Of a stretch of 64,000 bases of DNA, positions 1 to 10,499 are shown piece by piece (position 1 is the stretch's first letter; the number at the start of each line of letters is the position of its first letter). Position numbers and translations under genes: made by a program. Under the pieces are notes generated by a model. The model saw nothing but the letters and a program-made list of their open reading frames with translations, searched no databases and had not been told where the DNA came from. Source of the stretch: Zygaena filipendulae (taxonomy: Eukaryota; Arthropoda; Insecta; Lepidoptera; Zygaenidae); the NCBI GenBank assembly GCA_907165275.2, contig OU015665.1, forward strand, positions 9,936,001-10,000,000. The letters run 5' to 3'.

Positions 1-490
1 TTAGCCAAACTTAGCTTAGTTCGAGTTTATAAATAAATAATACTATTCTAGTATGTACCTCTGTGCAACTGTCTGATAGATAGACTTATCTGTTGAATTT
101 TTTTCAGAAAGAAAAAACTGACTGCCAGATCATACATACCACAAGGATGGCAAAATTTTGGAACTTTGGCGTCATATGATTAAAATAATATAATATTAAA
201 AAAAAAAAATGTTTGAAAGTGTTTTCCGTACTCTTGCTAGGTTACGCCACTTTTGCGTCGATAAGGGTAACTATCATTGGCTAATAGTGTAATTTTTTAA
301 AACCTAAATCTATTATATTATGTTCTTGTAGCTGTTGTTGTCCTAAATAAACGAAAATAAAAAATAAGAGTAAGTTTTGTACTCTATGAAATGATTTTAA
401 AATGTCGTTTAGAGAAAAGATGACAAAATTTACATGTATTTAAAAACCAATTCAGTAGAAAAAAGAGCAAAAAAAGTTTATGGCACAATT
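1..490. other. AT-rich intergenic stretch
   Basis: No gene, repeat or RNA is recognised here. The only functional-looking site is the run of A at about 469-475. On the minus strand this is a run of T just downstream of the tRNA-Leu gene and would act as its RNA polymerase III terminator. Confidence 0.6.
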
Positions 491-574
491 TGTCAGGTGT
501 GGGGTTCGAACCCACGCTCCCTCTCGGGAACCAGAGCTTAAATCTGGCGCCTTAGACCACTCGGCCAACCTGAC
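491..574 (-). tRNA. tRNA-Leu (anticodon UAA)
   Basis: The minus strand folds as a complete type II tRNA. The seven-base acceptor stem GTCAGGT pairs with ACCTGAC, and the discriminator base is A. The A box begins TGGCCGAGTGG, the B box is GGTTCGAACCC, and there is a long variable arm as expected for leucine. The anticodon stem CCAGA/TCTGG encloses the loop TTTAAGC, giving anticodon TAA. There is no intron. The 84-nt length excludes the CCA tail, which is not encoded. A T run about 16 nt downstream fits a Pol III terminator. Confidence 0.96.
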
Positions 575-2230
575 TTGTGAGTAACAATTTAAAAATATGA
601 TAGATATTCAATTACAACTCATTACTTATGATTTTTATTACAGATATGGTAAATTTTAAAATATTATGATGGTTATTTAATTATAATTTTAAATACAAGT
701 ATCAATAATATAGTTTACTGACACTAAATACATGCAAGTGTTTCCAAGAAAAAATAATTAATTATGTGAGTGCTGCCATCTGCACTACATAGTGAGACTA
801 TTTGGTTTGACGTACAGCTGTTATTAATAGAATAATGTCAAAGTGTAGGTAGGTGGCGCTAATAGGTATAGAAAGAGACTTGTATGATCCTCTATGAAAA
901 CTGAACACTTATCTAGGTCTAATCTAATCCTACCTCTATGCTATCAGCTTTGAGGTCTAACCGTCTAACTAGGTACCTAGCCTGTTCTTTTTTTTTTTAA
1001 TAACTTTACGGCCCTAGGGCCCTTTGGAGCCTTTAGTACGTAGATATTTAGAGTTAGATAATTACTTGTTTATTATTTATATGTTGTCAGCTCGATCAAT
1101 TCATAACATTTCTCCGATAATTTTGCCAAACCAAATACCTATTATAAGATGGCTTAGAAATTTGTCGCTGTCTAATCTAGAATCTAGATTTCCGATGTCT
1201 GGTATGTTTGCTTGTTTGTTTAGTTTAAAACAATCCTCTAGGGCCTAGAGCCTAGAGTCTAGGCTCTGGCAAAGAAAACTAACTAGGTAGGTAGGTACCT
1301 ACGTATTAGTTATTACTGCGTCCGTCCCTAGCTATTCATTTGAAGTTGGTATATATATCTAGCTAGTATTTATTTGCTTTATTTTTGTAGTAGGTATTTA
1401 AATAGTTTCAATAAAAAGAGATAGATACCTGTATACTATGAAAAAATTATATGTACAATATTTAGTCAAATTTTCTACTTCCGGCAGGTACCTTCCTAGG
1501 CACTACAGTGTGGTTTGGTATCGTTTTTTGGTGCTTTGTAACGCTCTATTTAATTAATATTTTTTTTCTTTTTCTTGCTTTGTTTAAGTAGGCCATATAC
1601 TCAGACGAAATTAAAAGTTAATAAAAAGTTAAAAAGTTATTTTGTTTGAGGCCATATTATATCTTTAAAATAGACTGGAAAAAAAAATTCATGCAAGTAC
1701 CCTATTCCGAAATGGACGCAGGTGGAACCACTGGGCAACGGCTAGTCGTAGGTATAAAATACACCTATTACATCTCCACAGATCTACAAAGGTAAGTACA
1801 GTCACAGTCACAATAACGTTTAGGCACAGTTTAGGTAAGCAATGTCATAATTAAGGTAGGTATTAGTTGTAAGTACACAATTACTCCACAAAGGTCTGTC
1901 TATCACCTAGTCGGCACACACACCGGATGTGGGCTGAATTGGTATCCGGCGCAGACGCAACTCATTGTGTGCGTTATTGTACACATAATGGCGGTCTAGT
2001 TTTCACAGGACACACATTCTGGGTTGAGTTGTTCTGTACAAAAACACTAACAAAACATCTCTGAGGCCGATCGTGCTTTGGTATTTTTGAACGATAGATA
2101 TTACCGAATAAACGGTGTATTGACACCAATTTGTTTTTAGATTTCTTTTGGTCGACACTTGTTCAAGTAGGTACCTATCTTTTAAATACACAGTTGAATT
2201 AAAATAATCAATGCGAACTTCTTAGAATAA
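575..2230. other. AT-rich intergenic DNA
   Basis: No credible gene was found. The short open frames lack family resemblance or splice context. The stretch has many short CTAG/CCTAGG palindromes (about 1005-1030 and 1235-1268) and TAGGTACCTA-like strings, which are common background in lepidopteran DNA. Confidence 0.5.
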
Positions 2231-2422
2231 TCCTACTAATATTATAAATGTGAAAGTGTGGATGTTTGTTACTCAATCACGCAAAAACAGCTGAACGGAT
2301 TTGGATAAAATTTGGCATGCACGTTATCAGGGGTACAGAGAAGGATATAGGGTACTTTTTATCCCGGAATTCCCGCGGAAACTCCGAAATTACCGCGGGT
2401 GAAACCGCGGGGCACAGCTAGT
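2231..2422 (-). repeat. Lepidopteran short interspersed repeat (GCGGTTTCACCCGCG family)
   Basis: This full copy runs from CCTACTAATATTATAAATG to CCGCGGGGCACAGCTAGT, so its 5' CTAGCTGTGCCCCGCGG end lies on the minus strand. The internal landmarks are CTGAACGGAT, GGCATGCACGTT, GGGTACTTTTTATCCCGG and CGCGGGTGAAACCGCGG. The same unit recurs dozens of times in this window. The family is best interpreted as a SINE or the 3' tail of a non-LTR element. I assign no exact family name. Confidence 0.85.
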
Positions 2423-2970
2423 ATTTTAATATTTGCCGTTTCAAAAGTTTTGTATTGATAATGACGTCATAACGACAATAATAAGTATAATTAAAAACTT
2501 ACGTATCAGGTGATTCCAACGATTCTCAAATCAAATTAAACAAACAATAATTTGTTATCTTTATGATATTTATTAGCTTATTTATTTGCATGTTTTTATG
2601 TTACATTTATTTGTCCGTCACACTACAACGAAAAACGTTTTTTACCGACTTCAAAAGAAGGAGGTTCTATATTCGATTGCATTTATTTATATTAGTATTT
2701 ACTATATATATGTATATATAAGTATACAGAGTGGAAACTTGGTCAGTAGGAATAATTGAAAACTTAGATAATTACCTACCAAATGATGCCATGAACTGCT
2801 ATACCTGTACATAATACGTATTTTTCTCAAATAAAATAAAATAAACAATGATTCTCTTTACAAAATATATTAATTAATAATTACAAAGTAAATTCTTTTC
2901 TTACATCCATGATCAGTATATACAGGGTGGAAACTTGGTTGGTTGGTTTTTGTTTTTCTTAAATCAATGA
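2423..2970. other. 3' flank of the minus-strand Ly6 gene
   Basis: This AT-rich stretch lies downstream of the stop codon of the minus-strand Ly6 gene and presumably holds its 3' UTR and polyadenylation site. A fragment at about 2638-2670 (TTTACCGACTTCAAAAGAAG and flank) resembles a widespread lepidopteran non-LTR tail. No gene was seen. Confidence 0.4.
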
Positions 2971-5900
2971 TCACATTATAATGTGTCGTGTCACCGCCAA
3001 CCCTACCAGCGTCAGCGCGGTGACAGCGGCTTGGGCCCGACTGATCGGGCTCCCGTTGCAACCGTCGGAGAAGCACTGGCAGACCGTCTCCAGGTGGGCC
3101 TCGTTGTCCGCCTTGTAGCAGTCCCGATGCGACCTCACCCACCCGCAGCTACGGGTGACCCGGACCTCAGGCTCTTTGCCTTTCGCATCCAGTACTGTGG
3201 AGCAAAGGATATATTTCCTTCAGACGACGCTCTTTCAGATATGGTCAGAGATTTACGTATTCAAGCTAATTTTTGGTTCGTTATTCGTCAAGTAGAATAA
3301 TAAAATATTGGAAAAAATAGCGGCGTTATATTGAGTTAAAATTATGTGTAACGTCACGCCTAGATACACTTTTACTTAGTTATGACGTCACGAGCTGCCA
3401 CTCCTAAACTCTAACGCGTTTTACCTTAGTATTTTTTTCAAAAATTTGAAAACGCAAAAAAAAAATACGTGTCTTTAATTTTTTTTACTGTCTAACTGAC
3501 TGACTAAATAGAATTTTGATTTTTATTCCCCGGCAGCATGTCCATTAATGCTAACATGTAATTAATATAATATACATAAAAACACTGTTAAATCACAGAG
3601 AAAACCTTAAGAAAGAATGTAGACACAACGTAGATAACATACGCGACTGAACGCATGGCAATACGTGGCAATACCCAGAAAACGATTGTCGGCAACTTGC
3701 ATGCTAAATTTTCACTAATATTTTTTTTTTGTGCGTCGAAATGGTTCGAAAATTAATCTTGTTTTACGGTTTTTCGAGACGACAATCAAATCATAAATAT
3801 ACTATTAAAATATACCCTCTTTTAATACCTATGTTCCTCGTTTAACCTTACACACTGTATATAGGTAGGTATTATACTTAGGTAATAGGTATATAGTTAC
3901 TTATAAATTAAACATTGATATCCAACCAATGATTATTATTTACTAGCTGTGCCCCGCGTTTTCACCCGCGTGAGTTTCGGAACTCCCGCAGGAACTCCAA
4001 AGTAGCCTGATTTACTTCTTATAACATCAGCTAATTAGCAGTGAAAGTCCCGACAAAATCGGTCCAACCGTTTCGGAGATTCTCTCGAGTGCGTTTCGAA
4101 ATTCCCGCAGAAACTACAAACTTCTTTCATATTCTCCTTCTTACAAACAAACACAACAGAAAGAATTAGCGAAATTGGTCCAGCCATTCACGCGTGATAC
4201 CGTGACCAATAGAAATAGGGATGATTTTTTATATATATAGATTTTGTGAGAGAATAATATAATATAGGATACACAACGCATTTCATGACTGATATGACAT
4301 GTTGACATGTTTTTAACCCGTTAACCCCTATAATCTGTTGTACATACTAATATTAGTTATATTGGCATACACAACGGACAAGGGTCAAGTTTGTGAGATC
4401 GGTTAAAATACAAATAAAAAAAACAGTATTTACACTTTATTTGAATAGTAAAGTCGTGGTAAAATCACTGTTGAGAAACGGCGCGAGAAATTGAAGATGC
4501 TAATACATATTATAAATGCGAAAGCAACTCTAGCTGTCTGTCTGTTTTTCACGCCTTAATCACTTAACCGATCATCGTGAAATTTTGCATACACGTTGTC
4601 ACTGTCAGGGGTAAAAAAGGGTATAAATAGGGCAATTTTGTCCCGAAAATCAAACCAGAATTTAATTTGACAAACTTCATCACCTCGGACGAGTTACGAA
4701 ATCGTATCAGGGCCCTTATTCACTATGACCATAACACGCCGCGTTAAGTTAAGACGCCGCAAAAATTGTTTTTGCCTCGCGGTCAAAGAAGTTACACTTT
4801 AAAAGATTACATTTACAACGTGTGATAAGGTATACAGAATATTAATTTTATAATATACTAGCTGTCCCCCGCGATTTCATCCGCGGTAATTTCGGAGTTC
4901 CCCCGGAGGTTGCGGGAAAAAGTAGGTACTCTATTTCCTTCAGTTCCCGAGGGAATTCCGGGATAAAAACTATCCTACCTTTTAAGTTGGACCATATTAT
5001 AAAATGGTTGCATAATTTTATCAAAATCCGTTCAGTAGTTTCGGAGTCCATCGCGGACAAACAACGTGACACGTGATTTATATATATTAGATATATATTA
5101 GATAGATTAGATTGGCATCTGGAGCGGTCGGAATTGTGTTTTTAAGACGCGCGTTATTGGCAAGGAATGTTGTTGGTCATAGAGAATAAGGGCCCAGATT
5201 GTCAATCGATTGAGAAACAGATGGCGTGGGTTCACAATTCACATCCATTAAACAATTTACTCATTGTTGTTACTATTGCCAGGGAGGCAATTAACAACAT
5301 TATACCTACAGAGTGTAAAAAGGACGATTATCTAAGAAACGAAACGTTAGACAACGAAGAGAATATTTTTTTTGAAAAAACGAAGAAAAAATACTCGACT
5401 AGGAATAAAAATATTATAGAAAGTGAAAGAAATCGCCTTAAAAAATCTCATATATGCAGCACCATGGTTTTCAATTTCAAACTGTATATACAAAGACTAG
5501 CTGTCACCCCCGGTTTCACACGCGTGAGTTGCGGAATTCCCGCAGGAACTCCAAAGTAGCCTAATGTATTCCAGTATAACATCAGCTAATTCACTCCAAG
5601 CTTCTTTTACATAAACCTTGTCCTGACAATAACGAACACAAAAAAAAACAATTATCCATTTTGGTGCAGTCGTTTGGAAGTTATGCGCTTAGCAACACAT
5701 TTGACGATTCATTTTAATTATATAAGATATGTATAATCGATAATAATTATACTTTTATTTTATTTAACTTTAACCTGGCTAAATGCATTATATGCGAAGA
5801 GAAGAAATTAAAAACAAAAAGACGAAGGAAGCTCTCTCGTCTCAAATTTTTATGTTAATCTCATTAATACATACTTGTCTGAACAATTTTCCTGCAGAAG

Positions 5901-7182
5901 AAGTCCTCTTTGCCGCTCTGCAGCAGGCCTTGGTTGCAGCTGGTTGGTTTTAAGTATTTGTTTATCGTTTCTGCGTCGTACTCGCTGGGTTCTAGACACA
6001 TCGAGTTGTTGTGACTGTTGCATTGGTAACAGTTTATGGATACGGCTGCAAACAAAAATTGCAAGGTAATCCATTTACTAATCCTACAAATATTATAAAT
6101 GTGAAAGTGTGGATGTTTGGATGTTTGTTAGTCGATCACGCAAAAACGGCTGAACGGATTCGGATGAAATTTGGCATGCACGTTGTCAGGGGCACAGAGA
6201 AGGACATAGGGTACTTTGTATCCCGGAATTCCCGCGGGAACTCCGAAATTACTGCGGGTGAAACCGCGGGGCACAGCTAGTAATTATCATAAAGAGGAAA
6301 GATTTGTATTTTTGTTTGTTTGTTTGTTACGCTTTCACGCCTTATCGGCTCAACTGATCACGATAAACTTTTGCGTACGCGATGTCAGGGGTACAGAAAA
6401 GGACATAGGGTACTTTTTATACTGAAATTCCTGCGGGAACTCCGAATTCAGCGCGGGGGAAACCGCGGGCAACAGTATTGCATATACGTGCAAATATTGG
6501 AAAGTACCTACTTTAATAAGCTGTGAAATTGTGAAATCGTGATGAGAATTCCTACATGTTGTACATAATCATTAAATTATAAAAAATAATTCGGTTCTTA
6601 ATACGTCAACAAAATTTTTTGATTTTTTGAACTAAGATTTTTTGTAGTACATATATACCAACTTAAAAACAGATGAAACAAATTTAAATTGTGTAAAAAA
6701 GTTTTTGTGCTTATTGATTTCAATATGTAAAAGTGTATCTACCTAACTAATAGCGTCGTTGATTTTATTATTTATCACATAAAAATTGATAAAACAACGC
6801 ACTATAACACCCCCTTTTCGGCTCACACTGTGTTACTTACATTTACCGCCGCACTCAGAGTCGACATTAATGATTACTTAGTTAAGTAAAGATTTTTAAA
6901 ACAAAACTGCCGCAATCCGACAATTTTAATAAATTAATGTTAATTAGCATTTAACTAATTAAGTTACATCTCATTAAATGCCAATTAACATTAATTTACT
7001 GAACGTCTCTGATTGCGGCAGTTTTGTTTTAACAATCTATACTTAACTAAGTAATCATTAAAGTCGACTCTGAGTGCGGCCAAATCACTAAATAAACAAA
7101 GTAGTAATCACTTACCAGTCTCAAGACAATTGAGTGTAAACAATATTACAATGAACGCCCAGCAATTTGTATTTCGATACAT
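2971..7182 (-). CDS. Ly6/uPAR (quiver/sleepless-like) protein, gene A
   Basis: Three coding exons on the minus strand join in frame: 7182-7116, 6045-5875 and 3194-2971, giving 153 residues. The donors are GTAAGT and GTATGT, the acceptors are AG, and both junctions are phase 1. Residues 1 to about 23 form a signal peptide (MYRNTNCWAFIVILF start). The mature part opens with INCYQCNSHNNS and has ten cysteines, ending with CQCFSDGCNGS, the Ly6 CN signature. A hydrophobic tail (AAVTALTLVGLAV) fits a GPI-attachment signal. Ly6 proteins adopt a three-finger fold at the cell surface and commonly modulate ion channels, receptors or junction assembly; the specific role here is unknown. Unlike its two neighbours, the second coding intron interrupts the protein just after RKIVQT. 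Intron 1 holds a foldback MITE and two interspersed repeats, and intron 2 holds several more. Exon 1 was inferred from phase, donor and signal peptide; the other exons are clear. Confidence 0.87.
3318..3515. repeat. TGACGTCA-bearing MITE, degenerate copy
   Basis: This stretch shares its internal order with the copies at 13622, 19460 and 38022: a GCGGCGTTATATTGAGTTAAAA-like block cut short here, then ACGTCAC, then TTATGACGTCACGAG, then an A/T-rich TACGTGTCTTTAATTTTTTT end and CTGTCTAACTGACTGAC. Terminal repeats are less clear than in the copy at 19460. Confidence 0.55.
3944..4245 (+). repeat. Interspersed repeat, plus orientation, degenerate
   Basis: It opens with CTAGCTGTGCCCCGCGTTTT and CACCCGCG and ends in a TATATATATAG tail. 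The middle differs from the main family: it reads GCAGGAACTCCAAAGTAGCC and ACATCAGCTAATTAGCAG, marking a distinct subfamily also seen at 5499, 17365 and 42320. It lies in intron 2 of the Ly6 gene A. Confidence 0.75.
4497..4650 (-). repeat. Interspersed repeat, minus orientation, partial
   Basis: The 3' half only is present: CATATTATAAATGCGAAAGC, CTGTCTGTCTG, CACGCCTTAATC and GAAATTTTGCATACACGTTG. The GC-rich head is missing. Confidence 0.7.
4710..5195. mobile_element. Foldback MITE with GGGCCCTTATTC termini, split by a nested repeat
   Basis: The left end GGGCCCTTATTCACTATGAC is matched, inverted, at the right end (GGTCATAGAGAATAAGGGCC), giving terminal inverted repeats of about 21 bp with one or two mismatches. 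A plus-strand interspersed repeat (4858-5092) sits inside, so the MITE is the older insertion. No transposase is encoded. The whole lies in intron 2 of the Ly6 gene A. The superfamily could not be assigned. Confidence 0.7.
4858..5092 (+). repeat. Interspersed repeat nested in the GGGCCC MITE
   Basis: It begins ACTAGCTGTCCCCCGCGATT, continues with TAATTTCGGAGTTCCCCC and GGGATAAAAACTATCC, and ends near ATATATATTAGAT. It belongs to the main family in plus orientation. Confidence 0.8.
5499..5727 (+). repeat. Interspersed repeat, plus orientation, GCAGGAACTCCAAAGTAGCC subfamily
   Basis: It starts CTAGCTGTCACCCCCGG and carries the GCAGGAACTCCAAAGTAGCC and ACATCAGCTAATTCA landmarks of the subfamily seen at 3944. 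Its tail is ATTTTAATTATATAAG. It lies in intron 2 of Ly6 gene A. Confidence 0.7.
6080..6282 (-). repeat. Interspersed repeat, full minus-orientation copy
   Basis: It runs from ATCCTACAAATATTATAAAT to CGCGGGGCACAGCTAGT and is very close to the copies at 2231 and 60711. It lies in intron 1 of Ly6 gene A, only 34 bp from the exon 2 acceptor. Confidence 0.85.
6289..6476 (-). repeat. Interspersed repeat, second minus-orientation copy
   Basis: It runs from AAAGAGGAAAGATTTGTATT to AAACCGCGGGCAACAGTATT. It lies head-to-tail with the previous copy but is more diverged, with CTGATCACGATAAACTTTTG and TCCTGCGGGAACTCCGAATT. Confidence 0.75.
6846..7081. mobile_element. Foldback MITE, GGCCGCACTCAGAGTCG family
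   Basis: The left end CCGCCGCACTCAGAGTCGAC and the right end GTCGACTCTGAGTGCGGCC are inverted repeats. The inversion continues inward through CTTAGTTAAGTA, AAAACAAAACTGCCGCAATC and the GCCAATTAACATTAAT block, so nearly the whole 236 bp folds back on itself. No coding capacity is present. Other copies are at 18813, 35582, 42071 and 49619. It sits in intron 1 of Ly6 gene A, about 35 bp from the exon 1 donor. Confidence 0.9.
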
Positions 7183-10100
7183 TATATAATTTTATAACTG
7201 AGTAATTAGTTAAGTATTAAACAAAATTGTCACTATGGGCATTGGGTATACTTTACACGACGTCCGTTGTTGACAAATACTGTCGATCTGACCAATTTGA
7301 TACGAACTCGGCTTTTTAAGGTCCGTCAACAGTAAAAACCACCGTTTAACGTTTTAGTTGAATCTAGTTAAAGCTGAGCAGAACAAAGGATTAACATAGT
7401 GCATGTTTTTTTTTTTTTTAATGAATCCTTCGTCAAATGAATCATTCTTTATGCGTGAATAAATTGTTTGAAATGTCTAAAACTGGGGTAATCATCCCAA
7501 TATACTGCTTCCTTTCATTCTTGCTGAATATTCTGTAGAATATAAATCCATTGTTGAATAAAGTTACACGTCTTCAATAACATAACATTGTTATCCAGAT
7601 ATTCATTTATACTATAGTAGGAGTTTTTGTCTCAGAATATCTGACAACAAAGTACCTATCAGAAGAGTTCCTTCCCAATTCCATCCAACATTTTCGGTTA
7701 TTTTTTTGTCTGACTCTTAGTTCATTAATTATGTATTGTTCTATTCTGTCTTGTTCTGAGAAAATTGTGTTCTGGAATAAATGTAAAAATTTTACACCCA
7801 GAAACTACCCTATTATATTCATGAGTGCTGCAGCCCCCAGCCCCCTAGGTAGGTAGGTCCGTTATTCTTTTTTCTTTATTTCCTTTGAATAATTTTCGCG
7901 AATCGGAGCACCGAGTGGGTTGCTGTTAGTTTTTATTCAGGCTCTAACAAAATTTAAGGCATAATCAAAGATTACAGACTATTAGGTACTACGCAAAGAA
8001 GCGACAGCCTCCGCCTCCCACCAATTTCATGCCTCCTCATGCCCCGGAAAACTTTGGTGGTAGTTATGATACACCCATAACACAATATGTACCTACTCGT
8101 ACGTACAAGTACACATCTTTACTTGTGTGAAAGTACTTCAATCAGTTCATTTGTGTGGTATGGCACCGGGCTCATATAGGAAAATTAATTGTTTTAATAT
8201 AACCTAATTTAATCATTTATAATCTATGTTTATATAAAGCGAGTTACCTGCAGTCAAACTGCGTAAGCAGTTTTGCGGGGCATGGTTTAAATGAAAGTGT
8301 AACTTTTTGTGAATAAATTTATATTACATACAATTATACTGACTAGTGAATGACGTAGTCGTAGTCGAAAATATTTGGAACCGGCCATGTAGAAGAAGCA
8401 GAAAGAAGAAGAAGAAAATACATTTATTTCAGCACAATCAGCTTGATTTCAGCTACACGTTCGTAGACCTTGAAGGGTAGACCGCGACCGTAGAACCAAC
8501 ATACCTCTCGTAGCAAACTCGTAGCTATTTCGCTACGCCGCGATTTCGTATATAGGTATGTAAACTCACCCTGCAGCAAATAAATTGAAATTGATTCTAG
8601 AATCAATTCGATTCGAATCAATTCAATCAATTCGAACCCTATGTATGTAATATTGTTGGAATGTTGACTTATTAATTAACACATAGGACATCTTTTATAC
8701 AAAATATGAGTTCCTAATTGTGAAAGGGAATCCTAAAATACACACCGCGAAAGCGACGTATAACAGCGTAGGCTATAGTGTGTAAATAAAGGAAAGTACC
8801 TATAATAGCAATTCGAGATGATAGGGATAGGATGCGTGCATGACTGTTCGTCTTTCATTTATATAGTGGGTTGATACCATAGACATTTGAGACGGACCGA
8901 GCGGAAATGCCGCATTCCGACAATTGTCGCAGTCGGCCAGACTCCGACGTACCTATAACGTAAGATGAGGGGTCCCAGGTGACTAACAGACATTGCTATT
9001 ATGCGACGATGAAAATTGGAAATAAATATCAAATTATATTTTAGCAGGCATGCTAATTTCTTTTGTTTGGACGCTAAAATGATAATGAAATTGTTTGTTT
9101 GTTTGTTTGTATACTTTATTGAGCATAAACAAAGTTTTTACAAGTTGATAAAATCAAAAAAGTAGGTAATTTATGCTCAAGGGCGGACTTATCCCGTGAG
9201 GGGATTTCTTCCAGTCAACCTTTGAAAAATCGAAAGGAATTGAAGTAAACATTGGCAACAAAATTATTTACTAGCGATTAATAATATAGACGATAAAGGT
9301 ACGATAGATAGGGCGATAGCGAGCGTTTCTTTCAAAATACCGTTTAAAATAGAAACACAAAACAATTGAAAGTGCGTATGAGCGGCGCGAGAGACGTCGT
9401 AATCCATATTCCACCATATACTTGACTCTACGTACGTGATATAGCATTATTTTATCAAAACTTTTGCAACGCGAAAAACGTTTCTTAGCTCTATAATATC
9501 GCATTCATGTTAAGTTTAGCGTCGCTTGTATCTATCTGCTAATGCTTAGCGTACAGAGCGCTAATACTAATTTGTGCATCTCTACTGTGATCTGTACAAT
9601 CGTGAAAATGATATTAGGTACTTTGAACTGCCGGGATAAGTGGCACGGCATGTTGCTAACGGAATTGATTTTGTTTTTAACTTTTTTCTTGCGTTTCATA
9701 ATAATGACCACTTCGCAGTAATTTCGCCTGTGTCAAGTTAATAAATTGAAAGAGATAATAATTTATTGACATGTACATATTAATTTCAAATTTAAACTGA
9801 GTCGATAAATTTATTTCAAGATTCCCTTGGTTTAAATTGAACCTGTTCAGTGTGCACTGGCTCAATCTTATTCGTACTTTTCTTTCAGATCAAATATTCA
9901 CTTTTTCTGCTAAAACATTGCCTCAAATAGGTATATCAGTTAACTAATTGATAACCATTAATTATTCATTGCTAAAAATCTATGAACCATCCTTATTATA
10001 TCGATCGCGTTAAACCGTGAAAGTTCAATATTGTTTTTAGATAAAAAAAAAATAGATTTCTTTAAATTCTGACTCTGGTTCAAGTTCAACCAAAGGTAAT

Positions 10101-10499
10101 CATTAAAATAAATCAACGCATTTCCTAAAACATAATTTTAATATTTGACGTTTTGAAGTCTTTGCTTTGATGATGTCGTTACGAAATAGTAGTAGTACCT
10201 ACTATGGGAGTAAACCAGACCATCAGAAAGGACACACAATCCGGTTCAAATCCTTCTAAATCAGGAGCACACATCCCACCTTTGACAGGCGATCCATCAG
10301 GGAATTAGCAGCGATTGAATAAGCGGTCGTATTCGCTTCACATCGGTTAAGAAGATATGCAAACGTATACCGTGTCGGTACAAACAAACAGTTCGACTGG
10401 ATCCGTATTCAGTTGGGAGGCAGACGCTGCCGCGACTCTGCGGCCCATACCGGGAGTAACCTGATCAAACTGACACAATAATTATTATAATATATGTAT
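7183..10499. other. Intergenic region between divergent Ly6 genes A and B
   Basis: No gene is supported. The two Ly6 genes are divergently oriented, so this 3.3 kb should hold both promoters. An arthropod initiator-like TATTCAGTTGG lies near 10405, 95 bp before the gene B start codon. A short palindromic run of AATTGATTC/GAATCAATT units lies at about 8585-8633. A non-LTR tail fragment lies near 9095-9215. Confidence 0.4.
9095..9215 (-). repeat. Non-LTR retrotransposon 3' tail fragment
   Basis: TTGTTTGTATACTTTATTGA, GCGGACTTATCCCGTGAGG and TTCTTCCAGTCAACC together match the layout of a common lepidopteran LINE 3' end read on the minus strand. A related fragment lies at 58803. No reading frame remains. 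Confidence 0.5.

Noticed and set aside
1024..1248. 74-residue open frame near the window start
   Set aside because: AT-rich background with CTAG palindromes, no signal, domain or splice evidence.
5167..5559. 130-residue open frame, Lys/Asn-rich
   Set aside because: It begins inside the right terminus of a MITE, lies wholly within intron 2 of the minus-strand Ly6 gene on the other strand, and its end is encoded by an interspersed repeat ([19 protein letters not shown]). No family resemblance or splice context.
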